64,000 nucleotides of DNA from Scybalenecus merdavium (GCA_018714405.1 DVNM01000028.1:9456-73455), one strand, 5' to 3'. Shown: positions 1 to 8,901, counted from the first letter of the stretch. Notes: a model not told the origin generated them from the letters alone. Translations and numbers: made by a program.

Positions 1-931
1 ACTGAGAAGTAAAGCCGGACAACAGCAAAGCAGCAGGCACATTACTGATAACCTGGCTGACAAGAACCGAAACCACTTCCACACGGCCAGTCAAAACATC
101 GCCCAGGAAATTTTGTACTTCTTCTATTTCCGTAAGATTTCCCACAAAAATAAAAAAAGCAAAAAAAGTACCCAGCAAAGAATAGTCGACCGAACGAAGA
201 ACCTTTCGGTCAAAACACAGCAAAGCAACCGCTACAGCTACAGCGATAAGCACAGACGGCAGAATTTTAAATACGCCGAAAAGGCACATCAAAAATCCCG
301 CAATATAACAAAGCAATGTCTTTTTACTGCCTGCTTGCGCAGTGAGAGAAACGCCGGAAATGCGGGTCGGCTTTATGCACAGAATCACCGCCGTCAAACA
401 AACACCTGCCGCCAATACATAGGGAAACATCAGCGCACAAAACGCACCGAAACTCATTGCGGATCGATTGTACAAATAGAGATTCTGCGGATTTCCCATC
501 GGTGTCAGCATGCTGCCCAGATTGGCCGCGATCGTCTGTAAAACGATCTGCGGCACCACAAGGCGTTCCTGTCCGGTCATCTGAAGCAGAGTCATGCCAA
601 AAGGCACAAACACAATCAAAGCAACATCATTTGTGATCACCATACTGCACACAAACGGCAAAAAGACAAACACAAACACCAATGCCCGCACAGTTTGAAT
701 CTTTTTCAACAAAAAGTTGGCCGCATGGACAAAGAAATTTGCCTTTTGCAAACCTTTCACGACGGCCATCAAACTGAACAGAAGTGCAAGCGTGTTCCAG
801 TCGATATAGGAAACGTAAGCAATGCTGGGCGGAACGAGTAAACAGGACAAAAGTGCCAAAGCAACAGAAAGGCACAAAACCGTTTCTTTTTTTAAAAAGG
901 AAAAACATTTAGCTGCAAATTCCGATATCAT
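1..931 (-). CDS. SLC13/ArsB-type anion permease (3' end outside window)
   Basis: This is the N-terminal 310 residues of a polytopic membrane transporter; the rest lies beyond the left edge. The translation from ATG 931 is strongly hydrophobic and contains ITNDVALIVFVPF (about residues 100-112) followed by a GNPQNLYLY stretch. Both are characteristic of the ArsB/NhaD/SLC13 ion transporter superfamily, the branch often annotated as citrate transporter or YbiR-like. An in-frame TGA lies just upstream of ATG 931, so this is the first available ATG. No strong ribosome site is visible. The substrate (dicarboxylate, arsenite, or sodium/proton exchange) cannot be decided from this fragment. It lies downstream of the tRNA terminator, so it is probably a separate transcription unit. 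Confidence 0.8.
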   Translation of the reverse strand, partial: MISEFAAKCFSFLKKETVLCLSVALALLSCLLVPPSIAYVSYIDWNTLALLFSLMAVVKGLQKANFFVHAANFLLKKIQTVRALVFVFVFLPFVCSMVITNDVALIVFVPFGMTLLQMTGQERLVVPQIVLQTIAANLGSMLTPMGNPQNLYLYNRSAMSFGAFCALMFPYVLAAGVCLTAVILCIKPTRISGVSLTAQAGSKKTLLCYIAGFLMCLFGVFKILPSVLIAVAVAVALLCFDRKVLRSVDYSLLGTFFAFFIFVGNLTEIEEVQNFLGDVLTGRVEVVSVLVSQVISNVPAALLLSGFTSQ

Positions 932-1041
932 ATAACGGTACCCATTTCATCAAAATATTATAAAAGCCATAAATGCAGTCAGCCGGCTGTTACGCAAAGG
1001 CACAAGTACGCAGCTTTTTCAAAAAGCAGATAACAGACGCG

Positions 1042-1071
1042 ATAAAAAATCCCACTCTGTGAGTGGGATTT
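1042..1071 (-). terminator. Rho-independent terminator of tRNA-fMet
   Basis: An 11-bp perfect stem (1047-1057 with 1061-1071, loop TGT) is followed on the minus strand by TTTTTTAT. It lies 20 bases after the tRNA CCA end. Confidence 0.9.
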
Positions 1072-1091
1072 GATCAAACCGCCAACGCGGT

Positions 1092-1167
<76 letters not shown>

Positions 1168-1207
1168 ATATGAAATTTGTGAGGAACGTTTCCTCGTTGT
1201 GGTATAT

Positions 1208-1235
1208 ATTATAGCACGAAATTTTCATTTGTCAA
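1208..1235 (-). promoter_or_regulatory. Sigma-A promoter of tRNA-fMet
   Basis: Minus strand TTGACA (1230-1235), 16-bp spacer, TATAAT (1208-1213). Both hexamers are perfect consensus. Confidence 0.9.
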
Positions 1236-1236
1236 C

Positions 1237-1266
1237 AGGCAAAAAACAATTAGGCAAAAAACAATT
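1237..1266. repeat. 15-bp perfect tandem duplication
   Basis: The unit AGGCAAAAAACAATT occurs twice head to tail (1237-1251, 1252-1266), between the tRNA promoter and the ThrE-type gene. It probably arose by slippage; its A-rich units sit where a promoter UP element would lie. Confidence 0.85.
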
Positions 1267-1313
1267 CGTGCAAATTCATGCAAAAAGCCGGGATTTCTGC
1301 CCACAATAGAAAT

Positions 1314-2060
1314 ATGTACAAGGACATTTACGGGCAGGACGAAAAAGAATTTGACACGGCACTGGACATGGCGGCGCGTATGGTGGAATACGGCGCCGGC
1401 ATTCAGCGCGCAGAAGACACGGCAACGCGGCTGCTGCACCACTTTGGGTTTCATGACATCAGCGTGTTTGCCATTGCATCCTTCGTGCTGCTTTGCGCCG
1501 AAAAAGACGGCGTGACCTACGAAAAATCAAAACGTGTAAAAAGCGGCGAACCAAACCTGGCACAGATTGAAAAAGCACACGAATACTCGCGCGCCCTTTG
1601 CAGCGGCAAAGCACAGATCAGGCCATTGCCGCAGCAGACGCCGGTTTACGGCAAAGTGCAAAAAAGCATTGCCGTTTTCGGCGGATGCGGCGCATTTGCC
1701 ATATTTTTCGGTGGCAGTTTAATAGACGCCTGCCTGGCCGGTGCGATCGTTCTGCTGTGCGAAGCGATATTCTCGAGAATCAAACCCCGGTTAAACGGTA
1801 CAGCCGACATCTTTATGGAGAGTGCCTTTTGCGGCTTCTTGGCCATTGTGCCGGCGCTTATCGGCATTCCCTGCAGCACAGACAAAATCATGATCGGCAC
1901 GATCATGAACTTTATCCCCGGCATGAGCATCGGCAACGCTATGAAAGACGTGCTGCTCGGCGACACGATCACCGGTCTGCTCTCCATGGTAAACGGCATT
2001 ACGACGGCTGCCGCCATTGCCTGCGGCTACAGCCTTGCCATTCTGACGGTAAGCGGATGA
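1314..2060 (+). CDS. Threonine/serine exporter, ThrE N-terminal domain subunit
   Basis: This membrane protein matches the ThrE N-terminal domain (PF06738, DUF1212). It has the typical opening pattern of a helix with A-L-D-M-A-A-R-M, then GAGIQRAEDTATRL, then a cytoplasmic loop, then about five hydrophobic helices from residue 115 onward. In actinobacteria ThrE is one chain; in Firmicutes it is often split into this subunit and a small ThrE C-terminal subunit, which follows here with an ATGA overlap. The pair is predicted to export threonine/serine or related small metabolites. ATG 1314 was chosen because the family normally starts a few residues before the first helix; an in-frame ATG at 1278 is possible. 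Neither has a clear ribosome site. Confidence 0.85.
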   Translation: MYKDIYGQDEKEFDTALDMAARMVEYGAGIQRAEDTATRLLHHFGFHDISVFAIASFVLLCAEKDGVTYEKSKRVKSGEPNLAQIEKAHEYSRALCSGKAQIRPLPQQTPVYGKVQKSIAVFGGCGAFAIFFGGSLIDACLAGAIVLLCEAIFSRIKPRLNGTADIFMESAFCGFLAIVPALIGIPCSTDKIMIGTIMNFIPGMSIGNAMKDVLLGDTITGLLSMVNGITTAAAIACGYSLAILTVSG

Positions 2061-2494
2061 ACGAAACGCTTAAAGAGATCCTGACCTGCGCACTCGGCAC
2101 GATGTGCTTTGCCGTAGGCATGGACATTCCAAAGCGCTACCTGCCGGCGGTGGCGGCCGGCAGCCTGTACACCTCCATCATCAGCACATTATTGGTGCAA
2201 AACGGCGCATCCACCTTTACATCGGTCTTTCTGGCCGCCATGTTTACAGCCCTGTTTTCGGAAACGTTTGCCCGCATTTTAAAGGTACCGTCCGTTGTGC
2301 TGCTTTTACCGATCAGCATTCCCCTGCTGCCCGGGAGCAATTTGTACTATACGGTCTTCAATATTATTCACGCCAACCGCAGTGGCTTTTTGTTTCACTT
2401 TACCGAAACGGCTGTGACCGGATTTGCGATCGCAGCCGGCATACTGATCATTTCCGCTGTGTTCCGCCTGCTGACGCCGCCAAACGATCAGTGA
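2057..2494 (+). CDS. Threonine/serine exporter, ThrE C-terminal (DUF3815) subunit
   Basis: This 145-residue protein is almost entirely transmembrane, with about four to five helices. It contains the family stretch ARILKVPSVVLLLPISIPLLPG (residues about 75-96) and a following YY motif, as in the ThrE_2/DUF3815 family (PF12821). The start ATG overlaps the stop of the upstream ThrE subunit (ATGA), implying translational coupling and a two-subunit transporter. Its 3' end overlaps the convergent histidine phosphatase gene by 7 bp. The real gene starts at 2057; the frame is open further upstream inside its neighbour, but that part is not homologous. Confidence 0.85.
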   Translation: MNETLKEILTCALGTMCFAVGMDIPKRYLPAVAAGSLYTSIISTLLVQNGASTFTSVFLAAMFTALFSETFARILKVPSVVLLLPISIPLLPGSNLYYTVFNIIHANRSGFLFHFTETAVTGFAIAAGILIISAVFRLLTPPNDQ

Positions 2495-3201
2495 CGCGCA
2501 TCATCTGCATACACCTCGCAAAACCTGGCCTGAAAAGACGGCGGCTCATGGCCGGCATAAAGGTGCGAAATGTCCGAAAACGAAAGGCAGCGAAACGCCG
2601 CGATGCCTTTTTCGCGCTCTTCTGTAACAACGGTCGTTACAGAGCTGGTGAGCGCACAGAAATTGTGCAGAAGCGGCATGGCGGAAACACCGAACAAAAG
2701 CGACAGCAGCACACATTCTACGCCAAAATGGCAGAAAAAGACAAGCGTGTCATGGTTGGGCCGGACGGCGCGAAAATACTTGCCGCAGTTTTCGTAACCA
2801 TGTGTTTTTAAAAGCGCAAAAAGACCGTTTTTTACAAATTCATATTCCTTTGTAATTCCTGCAAGGCGCATGGAGGGCGTTTTATACCAGCTGTCAGCAT
2901 CGTAAAACGCCGCCTTTTTTGTCCATTCCGACGGCAGACGATCCCAACATGCCCGGGAACCGTGCGGCTTTAAATTGCTGCCGAATTCACGCAGCCAGGG
3001 CATGACCTGTGCCGAAAGGCCGGTCGCCTTTAATGTGTAAGCCGCGGTATCCTGTGCACGGCCAAGCGGTGAACAATAGATATAATCCATCTTTTCTTTC
3101 TGCAGGCGCTGCGCCAGCAATTCCGCTTCGCGGCGGCCTTTTTCTGTTAAACTGTCATGCGCATAATCCGGGTCGCCGTGGCGGATGATCAAAATTCTCA
3201 T
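2488..3201 (-). CDS. Histidine phosphatase family protein (phosphoglycerate mutase-like)
   Basis: This 237-residue protein starts MRILIIRHGDPDY, with the catalytic RHG at residues 7-9. It continues with SPLGRAQDTA, the second arginine motif of the branch, and a late CHFGV supplying the second catalytic histidine. These place it in the histidine phosphatase superfamily (PF00300). The substrate is unknown; family members act on phosphosugars, nucleotides or cobalamin precursors. ATG 3201 is preceded by GGGGTG and a good promoter. Its promoter is interlocked with that of the divergent DUF188 gene, and it converges on the ThrE subunit. Confidence 0.85.
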   Translation of the reverse strand: MRILIIRHGDPDYAHDSLTEKGRREAELLAQRLQKEKMDYIYCSPLGRAQDTAAYTLKATGLSAQVMPWLREFGSNLKPHGSRACWDRLPSEWTKKAAFYDADSWYKTPSMRLAGITKEYEFVKNGLFALLKTHGYENCGKYFRAVRPNHDTLVFFCHFGVECVLLSLLFGVSAMPLLHNFCALTSSVTTVVTEEREKGIAAFRCLSFSDISHLYAGHEPPSFQARFCEVYADDARH

Positions 3202-3217
3202 AAAAACACCCCTGTTC

Positions 3218-3246
3218 ATTATATCAGGTTTGTCGAATGGGTGCAA
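3218..3246 (-). promoter_or_regulatory. Promoter of the histidine phosphatase gene
   Basis: Minus strand TTGCAC (3241-3246), 17-bp spacer, TATAAT (3218-3223). It overlaps the divergent promoter at 3230-3258. Confidence 0.8.
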
Positions 3247-3258
3247 ATGTGGTATATT
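3230..3258 (+). promoter_or_regulatory. Promoter of the DUF188 gene
   Basis: TTGTCG (3230-3235), 17-bp spacer, TATATT (3253-3258). Its -35 lies in the spacer of the opposing promoter and vice versa, so the two polymerases should exclude each other. Confidence 0.75.
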
Positions 3259-3274
3259 AAAAGCGGTGATAGAA

Positions 3275-3721
3275 ATGAAATTGCTGATCGACGCCGATGC
3301 CTGCCCGGTCATTCACGAAGCAGAGGCGCTGGCCGCTGCTTTTCAAACAGAGTGTATTTTGTTTTGCGACAGCGCACACGACTTTACAAATCATCCGTCT
3401 GAAATCGTTACAACAGCACAGGGTGCAGACAGCGCCGACTTTGCGCTGGTCAACCGTACGGCCCACGGCGACATTGTGATCACGCAGGACCGCGGCCTGG
3501 CCGCCATGGCCCTGGCAAAAGGAGCCCGTGTACTGGACCAGAACGGACTGGAGATCACCGACCGAAACATTGCCTTTTTGCTGGAAACACGCAGCTTTTC
3601 CAAAAAACTGCGCCGAAGCGGCCAGCACCTGAAAGGGCCAAAAAAGCGTACCCGTCAAAACGATTTGGACTTTACCGAAGCACTGGAGAAGATGCTTTAT
3701 GAAAATACTCATTCTGCCTGA
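3275..3721 (+). CDS. YaiI/YqxD family protein (DUF188)
   Basis: This 148-residue protein opens MKLLIDADACPV, the signature of the UPF0178/DUF188 family (PF02639), a PIN-like fold with conserved acidic residues (D6, D8). Further family motifs are FCDSAHDF and GDIVITQDRGLA, then a C-terminal basic stretch with GPKKRT. Members are suspected nucleases but have no settled function. ATG 3275 has the ribosome site GGTGAT. The end overlaps the glycerate kinase start by 23 bp, so the two are co-transcribed and probably coupled. Confidence 0.9.
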   Translation: MKLLIDADACPVIHEAEALAAAFQTECILFCDSAHDFTNHPSEIVTTAQGADSADFALVNRTAHGDIVITQDRGLAAMALAKGARVLDQNGLEITDRNIAFLLETRSFSKKLRRSGQHLKGPKKRTRQNDLDFTEALEKMLYENTHSA

Positions 3722-4790
3722 CAGCTTTAAAGGCACTTTAACCGCCAGAGAGGCCGGCGAAGCCATGCGCCGCGGCGCTGAGGCCTGCGGACACAGCGCA
3801 CAAGTGATTCCCCTGTCGGACGGCGGAGAAGGTTTTTGCAACTGCTATGCCGCCCTTTGTACCTGTGAAAAAGTGGAAGTGCAGACACTGGGAACGTATT
3901 TACAACCTGTAAATACATATTACTGCAAAAACGGCGACACCGCCGTGATCGAAAGTGCCGCTGCCAGCGGCCTTTGCAGCCGGCGGGACGTTTTAAACGC
4001 CACCTCTTACGGCACCGGCACGCTGATCGCGCACGCGGTAAAAAACGGCTGTCAAAAAATCGTGCTGGGCCTTGGCGGCACCGGCTGCAGCGACGGCGGG
4101 ATCGGCGCGCTCTACGCACTGGGCGTGCGCTTTTTCGCAGAGGACATGCCGTACGGCATACCCAAAGGCTGCGATATGGAGCTTGCCGATTCATTCTGCA
4201 CCGACGGTGTTTTGCCGCAGCTGCAAAGCGTACAGTTTCTTTATGCCACCGACGTAACAGCTCCCTACTGCGGCAGACTTGGCGCAGCATATGTTTTTGC
4301 ACCGCAAAAAGGCGCCACGCACGCACAGGCGGAAAAACTGGACAACGGGCTTTTTCACCTGGCATCGCTTTTGAAACAGCAAACAGGCAAGGATGTAAAA
4401 GACCTGCCCGGCGCCGGTGCGGCCGGCGGGCTTTGCGGCGGCCTTTGGGCCCTGTTCGGCGGAGAAATACAAAGCGGATTTGACTTTTTATGCCGTCAGG
4501 CCGATTTGCCGGAAAAAATCCGCGCAAGCGACCTGGTGGTGACCGGCGAGGGCAAAACGGACGCACAGACGCGCATGGGCAAACTGCCCTGGCGCGTGTG
4601 GCAGCTTTGCCAAAAGGCCAAAACGCCCTGCTGGCTGCTTTCCGGCCAAATAGAGGGAGAACCGTTCGGCGACCGCGCCGCCGCGCTGTGCGCGCCGGGC
4701 GGTGACAGCGCATACACCACCACGCACGCGGCGGCATGTCTGGAAAATAAAATGATAAAATTATTGCAATCAATGCCAAATTTGTTATAA
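3699..4790 (+). CDS. Glycerate kinase (GarK/GlxK family)
   Basis: This 363-residue enzyme phosphorylates D-glycerate with ATP, feeding glycerate into lower glycolysis. It begins MKILILPDSFKGTLTA, and the PDSFKGTLTA motif is diagnostic for glycerate kinase type 1 (PF02595). It also shows PLSDGGEG, GLGGTGCSDGG and LVVTGEGKTDAQT, all expected family motifs in the expected order. Length is normal (about 370-380). GGAGAAG lies 8 bases before ATG 3699. No sugar acid transporter is adjacent, so the glycerate source is not shown by context. The stop codon lies inside the promoter of the next gene. Confidence 0.95.
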   Translation: MKILILPDSFKGTLTAREAGEAMRRGAEACGHSAQVIPLSDGGEGFCNCYAALCTCEKVEVQTLGTYLQPVNTYYCKNGDTAVIESAAASGLCSRRDVLNATSYGTGTLIAHAVKNGCQKIVLGLGGTGCSDGGIGALYALGVRFFAEDMPYGIPKGCDMELADSFCTDGVLPQLQSVQFLYATDVTAPYCGRLGAAYVFAPQKGATHAQAEKLDNGLFHLASLLKQQTGKDVKDLPGAGAAGGLCGGLWALFGGEIQSGFDFLCRQADLPEKIRASDLVVTGEGKTDAQTRMGKLPWRVWQLCQKAKTPCWLLSGQIEGEPFGDRAAALCAPGGDSAYTTTHAAACLENKMIKLLQSMPNLL

Positions 4791-4791
4791 T
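4764..4791 (+). promoter_or_regulatory. Promoter of the HD-domain gene
   Basis: TTGCAA (4764-4769), 16-bp spacer, TATAAT (4786-4791). The -10 overlaps the glycerate kinase stop codon. Confidence 0.75.
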
Positions 4792-4847
4792 GAATGGTAA
4801 AGAAAAAGCGGCTGCACACACAACCGGGCCGCAAAGGAAGCGGTAGC

Positions 4848-5357
4848 ATGAGCCAAAAGCTGCTGGACACACTTGCCGAAGAAATGATGCTTTACGATTT
4901 CGGCGACGCCAGGCGCACTTTTCACTTTATTCAGGTACATGACCTGGCAAGGCGCATTGCTCTTGGTGAAAACGTGCCAAGCGATATACAGTTTATCACC
5001 GAAGCGGCTGCCCTGGTGCACGACATCGGCATTCACAACTGCGAGAAAAAATACGGCGCCTGCCCCGGTCCCCTGCAGGAAAGAGAGGGTCCGCCCGAAG
5101 CAGAAAAAATACTGCGGCGCCTGGGCTTTTCTGAAGCACAGACCAGCCGTATCTGTGAGCTTGTCGGCCGGCACCACACCTATCAAAATGTAGACAGTAT
5201 GGATTTGCAGATTTTGATTGAGGCTGATTTTCTGGTCAATCTGCATGAAGACGGCTGCAGCAAAAATGCAGTGCACACGGCCTATGACAAACACTTTAAA
5301 ACGAAGACCGGCCGGCGGCTGTGCCGCACGATCTACGGGCTGGATGAAAAGGCCTGA
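4848..5357 (+). CDS. HD domain phosphohydrolase
   Basis: This 169-residue protein carries an HD metal-dependent phosphohydrolase fold. Visible metal ligands are a histidine in FIQVHDLA (about residue 29), the HD pair in ALVHDIGIH (about residue 60), RHHTY (about 110), and a late EAD at about 128. Such small HD proteins hydrolyse nucleotides or other phosphoesters; the substrate is unknown here. ATG 4848 was chosen for AAAGGAAG 8 bases upstream; an upstream in-frame ATG at 4794 would start inside the promoter region. Confidence 0.85.
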   Translation: MSQKLLDTLAEEMMLYDFGDARRTFHFIQVHDLARRIALGENVPSDIQFITEAAALVHDIGIHNCEKKYGACPGPLQEREGPPEAEKILRRLGFSEAQTSRICELVGRHHTYQNVDSMDLQILIEADFLVNLHEDGCSKNAVHTAYDKHFKTKTGRRLCRTIYGLDEKA

Positions 5358-5413
5358 AAAGCTTTGTTATAATGTAATTATAAAAAATTAAAATAAAGAA
5401 AGAGGAAAGAAAT

Positions 5414-5632
5414 ATGAAAGTCAGACTTCCGAAGCACAGAGAATTTTTAATCAAATTTGAAAATGGCTACGACAAGCAGGACGAGGCCTGGGCGGCGCTC
5501 AACCAGATCGTAAAAGACTACTCGAAAGACGGCAAATCCATCTACAGCGAAACTTTTATTGAAGACAACGAAGAAAAAGTGAAAGAACTGCAAAAGCAGT
5601 ACGAATTTACATACGAGATCATCGAGAAGTGA
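5414..5632 (+). CDS. Small acidic protein of unknown function
   Basis: This 72-residue protein is not recognised. It is rich in charged residues (many K, E and D), has no membrane segment or signal peptide, and its second half (EDNEEKVKELQKQYEFTYE) looks helical. A strong ribosome site (AGAGGAAAG) precedes ATG 5414. A TATAAT at 5368-5373 with a weak TGAAAA 17 bp upstream may be its promoter. The stop codon overlaps the region of the GH38 start, so it is co-transcribed with the mannosidase gene. Whether it acts with that enzyme is unknown. Confidence 0.75.
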   Translation: MKVRLPKHREFLIKFENGYDKQDEAWAALNQIVKDYSKDGKSIYSETFIEDNEEKVKELQKQYEFTYEIIEK

Positions 5633-5637
5633 GCACC

Positions 5638-8600
5638 ATGCAGGACACAAGACTTTACGCGATGGCAACAGCGCACCTGGACACAGTCTGGCGCTGGAGC
5701 CTGAAAAAAACGATAGAGGACTACCTTTTAGACACGGTCGCCAAAAACTTAAATCTGCTTGAAAACTACCCGGAATACACCTTCAACTTTGAAGGTGCGT
5801 TTCGCTACGCGCTGATCGAGGAATACTACCCTGACCTTTTCAAAAAGATACAGGGTTATGTAAAAGAGGGGCGCTGGCACCCGACCGGCGCGGAATACGA
5901 AAACGGCGACGTCAACATTCCCTCGCCCGAGGCGCTGATTCGCAACATCCTTTACGGCAACCGCTATTTTGAAGAAAAGTTCGGCGCAAAAAGCCGCGAC
6001 ATCTTTTTGCCCGACTGCTTTGGCTTTGGCAAAGCGCTGCCGAGCGTGATGGCGCACACCGGGCTCAGGGGTTTTACGACGCAAAAGCTTTCCTGGGGAT
6101 GCAGCGTGCCGCTGCCGTTTGACCTTGGCATTTGGAAAGGCACCGACGCCAGCTGCGTCTATACCACACTGGACGCCAAAAGCTACCGCTCCAAATTTGA
6201 AAACATCCAGACCGACGAGCAGGTCTATGACAAAATTGCCGCCAATTATAACCAAAGCGGCATTCCGTTTGCCCTTTACCTGTACGGCACGGGCGATGTC
6301 GGCGGCGCGCCGGACGAAAAATCGGTTTGGACTGTTTGCGACGAAGTGAAAAACGCTTCGCACCACCCGATCCAAGTCATCAGCGCAACACCCGACAGAT
6401 TCTATAATGACATTGACGCCCTGCCCGAGCAGGAAAAAGCCAAGCTGCCCGTTTACGACGGTGAATTGCTGATGACCAGCCACGGCGCCGGCAGCTACAC
6501 CTCGCGCACCATGTCCAAGCGCCTGAACCGCCAATGCGAAACAGCGGCAGATGTGACCGAGGCTTCGCTGGTGCTCGCGCAGCAGCTTTGCGGCCATACC
6601 TACCCGCAAAAGACCATGGAAAAAGCGTGGAAGAAAGTCATTCAGCACCAGTTTCACGACGACATTACAGGCACGTCCAACATGGATGTATATAACGCCG
6701 CGCACAGCGATTATTTCACAGCACTGAACTTGATGCACACAGAGCTTTGCGCTTCGGCAAAAGCCGTGGGCGAAGCGCTCGACACATCGTTTTGCCCCGA
6801 AGCGGCGCTGATCGTCTTTAACCCCACGCAGTACACCCGCTTTGACAGCATTGAAGCGACGGTGCGCCTGAAACACAACGCCAAATATGTAAAGATCACG
6901 AACAGCCGCGGTGAAGAGCAGCTTTCACAGGTCGTCTTCAAATCCGGCAAAACGTTCCGGGTCGTATTCAGCGCCGAACTGGCGCCGCTTTCCTACACGG
7001 TGTTCAGCGCCGAGCCGAGCGACACGCCCTGCCGCCTGAAAAGCGACCTGAAAATGGACGCACACCGCCTGGAGAACGAAAACTACCTGGTGCGCTTCAA
7101 CAAAAACGGCGACATCGGCAGCATTTTTGACAAACGCCTGCAAAAAGAACTGCTCCAAAAGCCCATCAAGCTGGCGCTGATGCACGACACCGGGTCTCTT
7201 GCCTACCCTGCCTGGGAAATGCGCAAGGAGGACATTGACCGCGCGCCCTACGCCTACGCCAACACGCCCACATTCGAGATCCTGGAAAAAGGGCCGTCGC
7301 GCATTGCCCTGCGCGTGACCCGCGGTGCCGACCTTTCCACAAAAATCACGCAGGTGATCTCCCTTTCCAGCCGCAGCCCGGTTCTGCGTGTGGAAAACGA
7401 AGTGGACTGGCAGTCACGCCGCAGTATGCTGAAAGCAGAATTCCGCTTTACAGCCGAAAACAAAACCGCAACTTATGATTTGGGGCTCGGCACCATCCAG
7501 CGCCGGACGAACACCGACACACTTTATGAAGTGCCGGCGCAGAAATGGGCCGACCTGACGGACAGCAGCGGCGCATTTGGCGTCAGCGTATTTTCCGATT
7601 CCAAATACGGCTGGGACAAACCAGACAGCTCAACCCTGCGCCTGACCTGTATACATACGCCGGCCGGTGCATTCATTAAAGAAGCCAGGCAGGATCTGCA
7701 GGACATTGGCCGCAATCTGTTCGGTTTTGGCATTTATGCGCACGCACACGGCTTTGAAAGTCAAACGCAGATGTATGCAGAGCTGTTTAGCAAAAAGCCG
7801 ATCGCCTTTCAGACCAGTTCCCAAACAAAGGGATGCGGACGCGACTGCTTCAGCCTGCTGACCATTTCAGACAACGACGTACTGCTGCGCGCCGTAAAAC
7901 GCAGTGAAGACGGCAAAGGCATTGTGATCCGCCTGAACGAAGGCGTTGACCGCACACACAAACGTGTAAAACTGCAGCTTGCCTGCCCGGTCAAAGCCGC
8001 CTATGAAACGAACGCAGCGGAAGAGGACGCGCAGGAAATGCAGGTGTCCGGCAACGCACTTTGCTTCGACATAGCGCCTTACGACCTGAAGACCTTTTAC
8101 ATCGTTCCCGGCAAGCCGGAAAAAGCCGCGCGCAAAGAGAAAGCGGTTTGTCTGAAACTGCCCTACAACGCAGACGGCGTGACTTCCAACGCGCAGCGCA
8201 AGCGTGCCATTTTGGCTGCCAGCGGCTGTACGCTGCCGTACGAACTGTTCCCGAAAGAGATCTGCTGCGGCGGCATCCCGTTCACCCTGGCTGACAGAGA
8301 CAGCCTGCGCACTGCACTGATCCCGACCGGGCAGGTGCTTGACCTGCCGGCCGAGGCAACGGCCGTTTATCTGCTGGCGGCCGGCGTTGCAGGCGACCGT
8401 ACGCTGACCTTCAAAACCGGCAACGTGGAAAAGACTTGCACGATCCACGACGCATTTGCGCCGATTGGTCAGTGGGATATGGAGGGCCTGCAGCAAAAGG
8501 CCAAGGTCAAAGACGTGGTCGTGGGTCTTGAATTTACGCACACGCACCACCCGCTGGACGACCATTTTGACGGGCAGGCACGTTTTTACGTTTACCGCCT

Positions 8601-8901
8601 GGAAACACACGGCGCTGCAACACTGACGCTGCCTGAAAACGGGCGCACCGTTATTTTGGCCGCAACCGCCGTAAAAGAAAATTCCCGCCTGCTGCCGGGC
8701 AGCTTTTATGCGGACAGACCGGACGAAGATTACCAGCCGCCGGAAATCGCGCCGGGCGAAAAACTGATCGGTGCGCTGGACGCTGTGACCATTCGTGCCG
8801 GCAAGATCCAGGACCAGACAAACGGCGGCAAAGGCCAGGGCTTCAAACGCAACAACCCCATTACAAACATCATCCGCTCCTATACCAAAAGCGAATGGTA
8901 A
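5638..8901 (+). CDS. Glycoside hydrolase family 38 alpha-mannosidase
   Basis: This long enzyme (about 1087 residues) is a retaining, zinc-dependent alpha-mannosidase. Near the N-terminus, ATAHLDTVWRW supplies the first zinc ligands (H, D). LPDCFGFGKALP holds the catalytic nucleophile Asp in the usual PD-FG context. QHQFHDDITGT gives the last zinc histidine. The central and C-terminal parts are beta-rich, as in the GH38 C-terminal domains (PF07748). No signal peptide is present, so it probably acts in the cytoplasm on imported mannosides or N-glycan fragments. ATG 5638 is used; GTG 5629, overlapping the previous stop, is an alternative. Confidence 0.93.
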   Translation: MQDTRLYAMATAHLDTVWRWSLKKTIEDYLLDTVAKNLNLLENYPEYTFNFEGAFRYALIEEYYPDLFKKIQGYVKEGRWHPTGAEYENGDVNIPSPEALIRNILYGNRYFEEKFGAKSRDIFLPDCFGFGKALPSVMAHTGLRGFTTQKLSWGCSVPLPFDLGIWKGTDASCVYTTLDAKSYRSKFENIQTDEQVYDKIAANYNQSGIPFALYLYGTGDVGGAPDEKSVWTVCDEVKNASHHPIQVISATPDRFYNDIDALPEQEKAKLPVYDGELLMTSHGAGSYTSRTMSKRLNRQCETAADVTEASLVLAQQLCGHTYPQKTMEKAWKKVIQHQFHDDITGTSNMDVYNAAHSDYFTALNLMHTELCASAKAVGEALDTSFCPEAALIVFNPTQYTRFDSIEATVRLKHNAKYVKITNSRGEEQLSQVVFKSGKTFRVVFSAELAPLSYTVFSAEPSDTPCRLKSDLKMDAHRLENENYLVRFNKNGDIGSIFDKRLQKELLQKPIKLALMHDTGSLAYPAWEMRKEDIDRAPYAYANTPTFEILEKGPSRIALRVTRGADLSTKITQVISLSSRSPVLRVENEVDWQSRRSMLKAEFRFTAENKTATYDLGLGTIQRRTNTDTLYEVPAQKWADLTDSSGAFGVSVFSDSKYGWDKPDSSTLRLTCIHTPAGAFIKEARQDLQDIGRNLFGFGIYAHAHGFESQTQMYAELFSKKPIAFQTSSQTKGCGRDCFSLLTISDNDVLLRAVKRSEDGKGIVIRLNEGVDRTHKRVKLQLACPVKAAYETNAAEEDAQEMQVSGNALCFDIAPYDLKTFYIVPGKPEKAARKEKAVCLKLPYNADGVTSNAQRKRAILAASGCTLPYELFPKEICCGGIPFTLADRDSLRTALIPTGQVLDLPAEATAVYLLAAGVAGDRTLTFKTGNVEKTCTIHDAFAPIGQWDMEGLQQKAKVKDVVVGLEFTHTHHPLDDHFDGQARFYVYRLETHGAATLTLPENGRTVILAATAVKENSRLLPGSFYADRPDEDYQPPEIAPGEKLIGALDAVTIRAGKIQDQTNGGKGQGFKRNNPITNIIRSYTKSEW

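Noticed and set aside
627..908. A 93-codon Cys-rich minus-strand frame
   Set aside because: The adjacent frame encodes a membrane transporter with the ITNDVAL motif running to the window edge, which explains the region better.
3727..4872. A 381-codon minus-strand frame over glycerate kinase
   Set aside because: Arg/Cys-rich shadow without ribosome site; glycerate kinase motifs are clear on the plus strand.
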